26,232 bases of DNA from JBFMHD01 sp040752395 [NCBI: Candidatus Hydrogenedentota bacterium] (GTDB taxonomy: Bacteria; JBFMHD01), in the NCBI GenBank assembly GCA_040752395.1, contig JBFMHD010000010.1, forward strand, positions 1 to 26,232, read 5' to 3'. This document shows, piece after piece, positions 21,403 through 26,232 of the stretch. Position numbers and translations under genes: made by a program. Every line of letters starts with the position of its first letter. The first letter of the stretch is position 1. The notes beneath the pieces are model-generated. The model had not been told where the DNA came from. It saw only the letters and a program-made list of their open reading frames with translations, and made no database searches.

Positions 21403-23079
21403 GTGATTACGAAAATGTATCAATTTAAAGTAGGTCTTAGAAAAAAGATAACAGCGGTCATTGTTGTTTTGATAATTGCTATAATGGGTCCATTAACAGT
21501 TATTAATATAACACAAAATAAAAATCAAAGACTAAAAGAGATGAAAGACCGTGCAATAGCCATTGCAAAGAGTATTGGTATATCTCTCTATGAGCCGCTT
21601 CTAAAAGAAGAACCCCTGGGAACAAAATATTATGTTCTTGCTGAAACGATCTGTCAGGAAGAGGAAGATATAGTATCAGTTGTTATAAAAGATTATGATG
21701 ATAATATTATAGGCCAATATCCTGGAGAGCAAAGAGCGATTATAAGACAGACATATAATATCAGGGTTCCTATAGAATACAGCAACATTGACCTTGGTGA
21801 GATAGAGATGGTTTTTTCACTTAAAAAAGTAAATAGTGAGATTATTAAATTCAGGAATAAAAATATTAGGCTTACTTTAATACTTATGATAATCGGCATA
21901 ATCATCGCACATTTACTTTCTACAACAATTATCAGACCGATTGAAAAATTAGTTAAAGTAACGAAAGTTATAGGTGAGGGTGATCTTGGGCAAAGAGTTG
22001 ATATAAGAACCCATGATGAGATTGAGGAACTCGGTTTGATGTTTAATAAAATGACGGCTAATCTTGCAGAATATCAGAGAAAACTCAGACAGCATATTGA
22101 AGACCTGAAACATCTTGGGAAATTGACACTTGATATCAGTACTCAAATATATCAGGAAAATCTATTAGATATTGTTGTAAAGAATTTTGTTGATCTTGCA
22201 AAAGTTAACAAATGCTCTCTTATGTTACTTAATGAATCAACAAATGAGTTGGTTATGAGATATGGGATCGGCGTGGATGAGCTTGTAAAACATGGTGCTA
22301 CGTTAAAGCTGGGAGAAGGTATTGCTGGTAAAGCTGCAGCAAGTGGTAATTATATTCTTATAGATGATATACTTAAATCTGAAGACTATATAATATTTAG
22401 CGGACAAAAACCGCCACAAAAGTCAGAGGCTTTACTCTCCATCCCATTGCTTATAGAGAAGAAAGTGATAGGTGTTATAACTGTTAATGATAAAAGATGG
22501 GGCGGTACCTTTAGCGAAGCCGAGGTAGATATTTTACTTATGTTTGCCAATCACATTGCAGCTGTAATTCATAATGCAAGACTATATGAGTTAGCTGTTA
22601 CAGATGGTTTGACGTTGCTTTATGTTCATAGATATTTTCAGCTACGAATTACTGAAGAGATTGACAGAGCAAAACGATATGGTCGACCTCTTTCACTATT
22701 GATGCTTGATATTGATAATTTCAAATTATTTAATGATACCTATGGTCATCAGGAAGGAGACAGATTACTTATTAATGTCTCACGTATTATGAAAAGTTGT
22801 GTACGAGTAAATGATATTGTTTGTAGATATGGTGGTGAAGAATTTGCGATCATTCTTGTTGAGACCGAGAAAGAGGGGGCAAAAATTGTCGCTGAACGAA
22901 TTCGTAAAGAGATAGAGGAATTTAAGTTTACCATAGGGAGCGAGCGTCGCGGATCCACAATATCGATTGGGATAGGTACCTGGGAAACAGGCTGGACCAA
23001 GGAGATGTTGATTAATAAAGCGGATAAAGCTCTTTATAAAGCGAAATCTCTTGGTAAGAACCGTGTTGAAATGATATAA
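21403..23079 (+). CDS. Membrane diguanylate cyclase (HAMP-GAF-GGDEF)
   Basis: This 558-residue enzyme makes cyclic di-GMP. The order is: TM1 (about 16-37), a sensor region outside the membrane (38-153), TM2 (155-176), HAMP (177-228), GAF (about 245-395) and GGDEF (about 400-558). The active loop is GGEEF (477-481), a functional variant. DIDNFKLFNDTYGHQEGD (436-453) holds the metal and GTP residues. An inhibitory I-site RxxD (RVND, 468-471) lies five residues before GGEEF, so product feedback is expected. GTG is the start, 5 nt behind AAAGGAG. Its TAA overlaps the ATG of the DUF58 gene (TAATG), which couples c-di-GMP synthesis to the DUF58-BatA pair at the translation level. Confidence 0.93.
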   Translation: MITKMYQFKVGLRKKITAVIVVLIIAIMGPLTVINITQNKNQRLKEMKDRAIAIAKSIGISLYEPLLKEEPLGTKYYVLAETICQEEEDIVSVVIKDYDDNIIGQYPGEQRAIIRQTYNIRVPIEYSNIDLGEIEMVFSLKKVNSEIIKFRNKNIRLTLILMIIGIIIAHLLSTTIIRPIEKLVKVTKVIGEGDLGQRVDIRTHDEIEELGLMFNKMTANLAEYQRKLRQHIEDLKHLGKLTLDISTQIYQENLLDIVVKNFVDLAKVNKCSLMLLNESTNELVMRYGIGVDELVKHGATLKLGEGIAGKAAASGNYILIDDILKSEDYIIFSGQKPPQKSEALLSIPLLIEKKVIGVITVNDKRWGGTFSEAEVDILLMFANHIAAVIHNARLYELAVTDGLTLLYVHRYFQLRITEEIDRAKRYGRPLSLLMLDIDNFKLFNDTYGHQEGDRLLINVSRIMKSCVRVNDIVCRYGGEEFAIILVETEKEGAKIVAERIRKEIEEFKFTIGSERRGSTISIGIGTWETGWTKEMLINKADKALYKAKSLGKNRVEMI

Positions 23080-23984
23080 TGGTAGAAAAATCATTTTATT
23101 ATATTAAAGATTTATTCTCACCGGATATACTTTATAAGTTATCACGTCTGGATTTAAAGTATTATTCTACAGTAAGGACACTTTTAAAGGGTCAGCATAT
23201 CAGTAAAAGCGTTGGTCCTAACATTGAATATGCAGAGCATCGGGAGTATGTGCCGGGAGACGATATTCGTAGAATTGATTGGAAGGTTCTTGCGCGTCAG
23301 GATAGATTGTCTATAAAGCTTCAGCAGGAAGAGGAGAGTCTGCCAGTTGAGATTTTTGTTGATGTATCCCGGTCAATGTATTTCCCAGAAAAAAATAATT
23401 TAATAAAAAAACTTGAGAATGCCTTGTTTTTAGGGCTTGGTACAGGTTTTGTGTTCCTTAATAAAAAAGATAAAGTAAGAATACATTTCTTTTCTGACTC
23501 TGTATTTAATTATGAAGGAAACTTACCACTGTCTTTTGGTGATCTATGCAATGTTTTGATGAGGGTGCCACAAGATGAAAAGTCGGATTTCAAACGCATA
23601 TTTAACCAGATTATAGAGTTTATTTCTCCTGGTAGCCTTATTATCTTTATTACTGATGCTATAACTGATGAAGATATTTTTATAAAAGGTATGAAAATGA
23701 TTGCGGGTAAAGACGTCGTCGTCGCAACCGCACATATACTGAGCTCTTTTGAAATTGATCTTATAAGAACCAAACCTGTTATTTATCTTGATTCTGAGAT
23801 TAATAACGAATTAAATGTTGACCCACTTTATATAAGAGAAAATTTCAAACAAAGAATTAGCTCGTTTATCCAGACTATATCTTCTGAATTACGAAAGAAC
23901 GGGTGTATCTATACATTTTTGCTAAATGAGAATAATAGAGTAGATAATTTGTTTAAGTTTTTAAGTAATTTTGTGAATCAATGA
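23079..23984 (+). CDS. DUF58 domain protein (MoxR-associated)
   Basis: This 301-residue protein has the DUF58 signature EYVPGDDIRRIDWKVLAR (57-74) and a von Willebrand-like metal site DVSRSM (95-100, DxSxS). DUF58 proteins usually accompany a MoxR AAA+ ATPase and VWA membrane proteins and are thought to help assemble or mature metal- or cofactor-containing and envelope complexes. Here no MoxR gene is adjacent; the upstream slot is taken by a diguanylate cyclase. It overlaps both neighbours by a few bases (TAATG before, ATGA after). No membrane helix is seen, so it is probably cytoplasmic. Confidence 0.9.
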   Translation: MVEKSFYYIKDLFSPDILYKLSRLDLKYYSTVRTLLKGQHISKSVGPNIEYAEHREYVPGDDIRRIDWKVLARQDRLSIKLQQEEESLPVEIFVDVSRSMYFPEKNNLIKKLENALFLGLGTGFVFLNKKDKVRIHFFSDSVFNYEGNLPLSFGDLCNVLMRVPQDEKSDFKRIFNQIIEFISPGSLIIFITDAITDEDIFIKGMKMIAGKDVVVATAHILSSFEIDLIRTKPVIYLDSEINNELNVDPLYIRENFKQRISSFIQTISSELRKNGCIYTFLLNENNRVDNLFKFLSNFVNQ

Positions 23985-25897
23985 TTGATTTTATCTCTTT
24001 TAAAGAACCCTTTTATCTCAATTTTATATTTTTATCACTTATTCCTATCCTTATTCACCTGTTAAAAATAAAACCAAGAGAAAAAGAGATACTCCCGACG
24101 TTACGGTTTTTACTGCAAATAAAAGATGAGCCGGTACAAAAAACAAAAATAAGAGATATAATCTCGTTATTATTAAAGGTTTTGTGTATATTGTTTTTTA
24201 TTTTAGGGTTTGCTATGCCTGTTTATATCCCTTTTTCCAGACAAGAAAGAGAAGCTTTATTTATAATTGACGATTCTGTCAGTATGAAAGCTGGAGAAGA
24301 ACACACATCGTTTGATAAATCAATAGAGGTTATAAGACGTGTTTACAAACGTTTACAACCAAGACCAGTACTTTATCTTCCTTTTAGCAAAAAAAGAATT
24401 ATTATAAAGGATGATTATGATTTTACAGGATTCCAGGCCACGTATATCGGCGATAACAGAGAACTAATATTAGCTTTATATAAAGAATTTGAGAGAGAAA
24501 CACAAAGAGCCGTGTTGTTTACAGATTTTGTAGGCAGGGGCTGGAATGATATAACCTATGCACCTGATAACTTTTTAGTAGTAAAAACAGGCACAGAGAT
24601 AAATAATAGTTCCTCAATAGATAATTTATATTTTAAGAAACCTTATCTTGTAGAAGAATCAAGAACAGAACTTAATGCTATTATAAAAAATAAAGACAGC
24701 ATTGATAGAATATTAAGATTAAAAATTGAACCAGAAACAGTGATTAATCAGAATATAAAGACAGATGCTTGTTATTCTTTTATAATAAAAGTTCCACAAA
24801 ATAGATTTGTTAATATTATCTGTAGCCTTACTGATGATGATTTTAAATACGATAACGTTTATTATTTTACAGAGAGAGTTAATAAAAGGCCTAATATACT
24901 CATTTTACAGAACCCTAAATCAGCGGCCAGGATTTCAGGATTCTATATAAAAGATGCTCTAAAGCCTTATCTCGAAGAAAAAGATAATATCGTGAATTTA
25001 ATAAGTACGCTCTCAGCCAATGATATGACTGATAATAATGATATATTTTTTATTCTTGAACTCGATGATGACATAGATATCTCAAAAGAAAAGATAATAG
25101 AGTTTTTGAGTAAAGGAAAGAGAGTATTTATAACTTTAAGCAGGAATTTTGATACCTCGCAATTTTGCGAGTTTTTTTTCTCTCAAAAAGCAACTTTTAA
25201 AGAAGAAAAGACCGAACTCGCTACTTTCTCTGAAAATATAAGAGACGATATTATTGATTCTTTAAAATCTACAATCGTATATAAATATTTCAGATTAGAG
25301 GGGATACCACCTGATTATGAAACTATTATTAGTTTAAGTAATAATGAGCCATTTATTGTTCATAGAAAAATTGGGAAAGGAGATTTGTATATTGTCCTGA
25401 GTTCTTTAATGCCAGAATATAATGAACTTATGTTAAGCAGGGGATTTTTACCATTTTTAAATAATATAATTTTCAAAGAAGAAGAGACTAAATTTAATTA
25501 TAATACAGGCGATTTTATAAATTTTAAAGACGCAGAAAGAGTTATTTTTCCAACAGGAAAAATTGAAGAGATAAAAGGTGAGAATTATTTTATGTTTCAG
25601 GAGCCAGGGATCCATAAATTTATAAGAAATAAATCAGAGATAGAATACTACAGCGTAAATATTCCTAAAGAAGAGGGTAGCTTTGATATAAAAGAAGATA
25701 AAAAGTTGGGTAAAATAATACTTGATAAGGATTATGACAAAGTAGCAGATAGTATCTATGCACATCTTGTTGGCAAAGATTTATGGAGGTATATGTTTTT
25801 ACTCTCTCTTTTATTTCTTATATCAGAACTTTTATGGTATAGAAAAACGATACGCCTCAGTCATATAATATATTTTTTCACGGCTTCCCAGTTATAG
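23981..25897 (+). CDS. BatA-like membrane protein with VWA domain
   Basis: This 638-residue protein begins with an aerotolerance BatA N-terminal domain (about 5-85): a first helix ending LIPILIHLLKI, a basic loop LPTLRFLLQ, and a second helix (60-83). A VWA-type segment follows, with the metal motif DDSVS (97-101). A long region resembles the beta-rich and glutamine-amidotransferase-like middle of such proteins (about 200-540), and a last membrane helix is near 602-618. This is the standard partner of DUF58 in MoxR-type operons. The ATG overlaps the DUF58 stop (ATGA). The 3' end is followed by a short gap and the tRNA gene, so the operon appears to end here. Confidence 0.88.
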   Translation: MIDFISFKEPFYLNFIFLSLIPILIHLLKIKPREKEILPTLRFLLQIKDEPVQKTKIRDIISLLLKVLCILFFILGFAMPVYIPFSRQEREALFIIDDSVSMKAGEEHTSFDKSIEVIRRVYKRLQPRPVLYLPFSKKRIIIKDDYDFTGFQATYIGDNRELILALYKEFERETQRAVLFTDFVGRGWNDITYAPDNFLVVKTGTEINNSSSIDNLYFKKPYLVEESRTELNAIIKNKDSIDRILRLKIEPETVINQNIKTDACYSFIIKVPQNRFVNIICSLTDDDFKYDNVYYFTERVNKRPNILILQNPKSAARISGFYIKDALKPYLEEKDNIVNLISTLSANDMTDNNDIFFILELDDDIDISKEKIIEFLSKGKRVFITLSRNFDTSQFCEFFFSQKATFKEEKTELATFSENIRDDIIDSLKSTIVYKYFRLEGIPPDYETIISLSNNEPFIVHRKIGKGDLYIVLSSLMPEYNELMLSRGFLPFLNNIIFKEEETKFNYNTGDFINFKDAERVIFPTGKIEEIKGENYFMFQEPGIHKFIRNKSEIEYYSVNIPKEEGSFDIKEDKKLGKIILDKDYDKVADSIYAHLVGKDLWRYMFLLSLLFLISELLWYRKTIRLSHIIYFFTASQL

Positions 25898-25957
25898 GTG
25901 GGATTAAGAAACAAGAGGCAAGATAATGGAAGAAGTGAGAAGTATCAGAAAAAGTAT

Positions 25958-25986
25958 TTGACTTAAAATTTGATTAGGCTTTAAAT
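25958..25986 (+). promoter_or_regulatory. Probable promoter of tRNA-Val
   Basis: TTGACT (25958-25963, 5 of 6 to consensus) and TTAAAT (25981-25986, 4 of 6) are 17 nt apart. The expected start site lies about 10 nt before the tRNA 5' end. Just upstream, 25932-25948 is a fragment of the repeat mosaic (GAAGTGAGAAGTATCAG). Confidence 0.45.
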
Positions 25987-26003
25987 GTTATAGAGATTTA
26001 CGC

Positions 26004-26077
26004 GGGCGGTTAGCTCAGTTGGTTAGAGTGTATGCCTCACATGCATAAGGTCACAGGTTCGACTCCTGTACCGCCCA
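26004..26077 (+). tRNA. tRNA-Val (anticodon CAC)
   Basis: The acceptor stem GGGCGGT/ACCGCCC pairs perfectly over 7 bp. The D arm has GCTC...GAGT with AGTTGGTTA loop. The anticodon stem TATGC/GCATA closes the loop CTCACAT, so the anticodon is CAC, reading GUG. A 5-nt variable loop and T arm ACAGG-TTCGACT-CCTGT follow. The discriminator is A26077. The CCA end is not encoded (CTA follows) and must be added by the nucleotidyltransferase. A repeat mosaic begins directly behind it. Confidence 0.96.
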
Positions 26078-26232
26078 CTATTGTGTTATTGTGTTATTGC
26101 GTTCTTGCGCTCTACACAAAGGATGAAAAACTAAAGATGATATAAAAAGAGTCGTGAGTCGTGAGTCAAAACAGGACTCGAGACTCAAGACTCAAGACTT
26201 TTCAGCAGGCTTTGGGCTTTTGGCTCCAGCCG
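26078..26232 (+). repeat. Repeat mosaic directly after tRNA-Val (runs off the window)
   Basis: It starts with TTGTGTTA octamers (26081-26100), then GCGCTCTACACA, GGATGAAAAACTAA, AGATGATAT, the heptad hairpin copy 3 (26149-26202) and TTTTGGCTCCAGCCG at the edge. From 26150 on it equals 2114-2205 except for one missing 7-nt unit and one C-to-T change. By analogy with 2206-2271 a leader module and a gene may follow just outside the window. Confidence 0.85.
26149..26202. repeat. Heptad-phased hairpin, copy 3 (3+4 units)
   Basis: The left arm has three units (GAGTCGT, GAGTCGT, GAGTCAA) and the right arm four (GACTCGA, GACTCAA, GACTCAA, GACTTTT), around AACAG. It differs from copy 1 by exactly one left-arm unit. 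Confidence 0.8.

Overview
The window is about 26 kb of AT-rich DNA from what looks like an uncultivated Gram-negative-type (diderm) bacterium. It encodes OmpA-type peptidoglycan-binding proteins, a probable lipoprotein, a periplasmic HtrA protease, a cell-wall amidase, and a sigma-54-type response regulator together with a diguanylate cyclase. I cannot name the phylum from the sequence. The coding density and the GC-richer intergenic repeats resemble genomes of candidate phyla, but that is an impression and not a measurement.

Layout. Positions 1-84 hold the end of an unidentified gene. A cell-wall amidase and a PgeF/YfiH protein overlap at 106-1964. An accD-folC-HDOD-metallohydrolase run follows (2272-6196), then a 23S rRNA methyltransferase of the RlmD type (6422-7696), an NtrC-type regulator with an HtrA protease (7840-10716) and a small LysM protein (10947-11393). 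From 11733 to 14087 everything is on the minus strand: remnants of an asparagine synthetase and of an alpha/alpha-toroid carbohydrate-processing protein, then two intact membrane proteins. Next come a small ATGA-linked plus-strand operon (DUF5678-like, retropepsin-like, LapA-like), a MerR-type regulator on the minus strand, mtnA with a TPR-OmpA protein, a convergent Lys/Glu-rich secreted protein, an OmpA-domain lipoprotein, and a tightly overlapping diguanylate cyclase-DUF58-BatA operon. A tRNA-Val(CAC) lies near the right edge.

The most unusual part is between the genes. Most larger gaps are built from a mosaic of shared repeat modules. (1) A module of about 34 nt ends in ACAATGTTTTTCAGAGGAG. 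It has seven copies just upstream of a start codon, all in the gene direction and mostly at operon heads, where it supplies the Shine-Dalgarno sequence. (2) Arrays of 7-nt units occur as complementary pairs (for example GAGTCnn opposite GACTCnn) and would fold into hairpins of 5-bp stems every 7 nt. Dispersed copies differ by whole 7-nt units. (3) Shorter shared blocks (GGCACAGA/GGCACAAA units, GTATGAAAAACTAA, GCGCTCTACACA) join these. In places the repeats run into coding sequence: the LysM protein ends in repeat-encoded residues, and a 44-codon ORF with a good ribosome site is made wholly of repeat.

Functionally, the intact genes serve envelope maintenance (amidase, HtrA, OmpA proteins, LysM), lipid and folate synthesis (AccD, FolC), methionine salvage (MtnA), rRNA modification and signalling (HDOD, NtrC-type, diguanylate cyclase). 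No phage, transposase or CRISPR array was seen.
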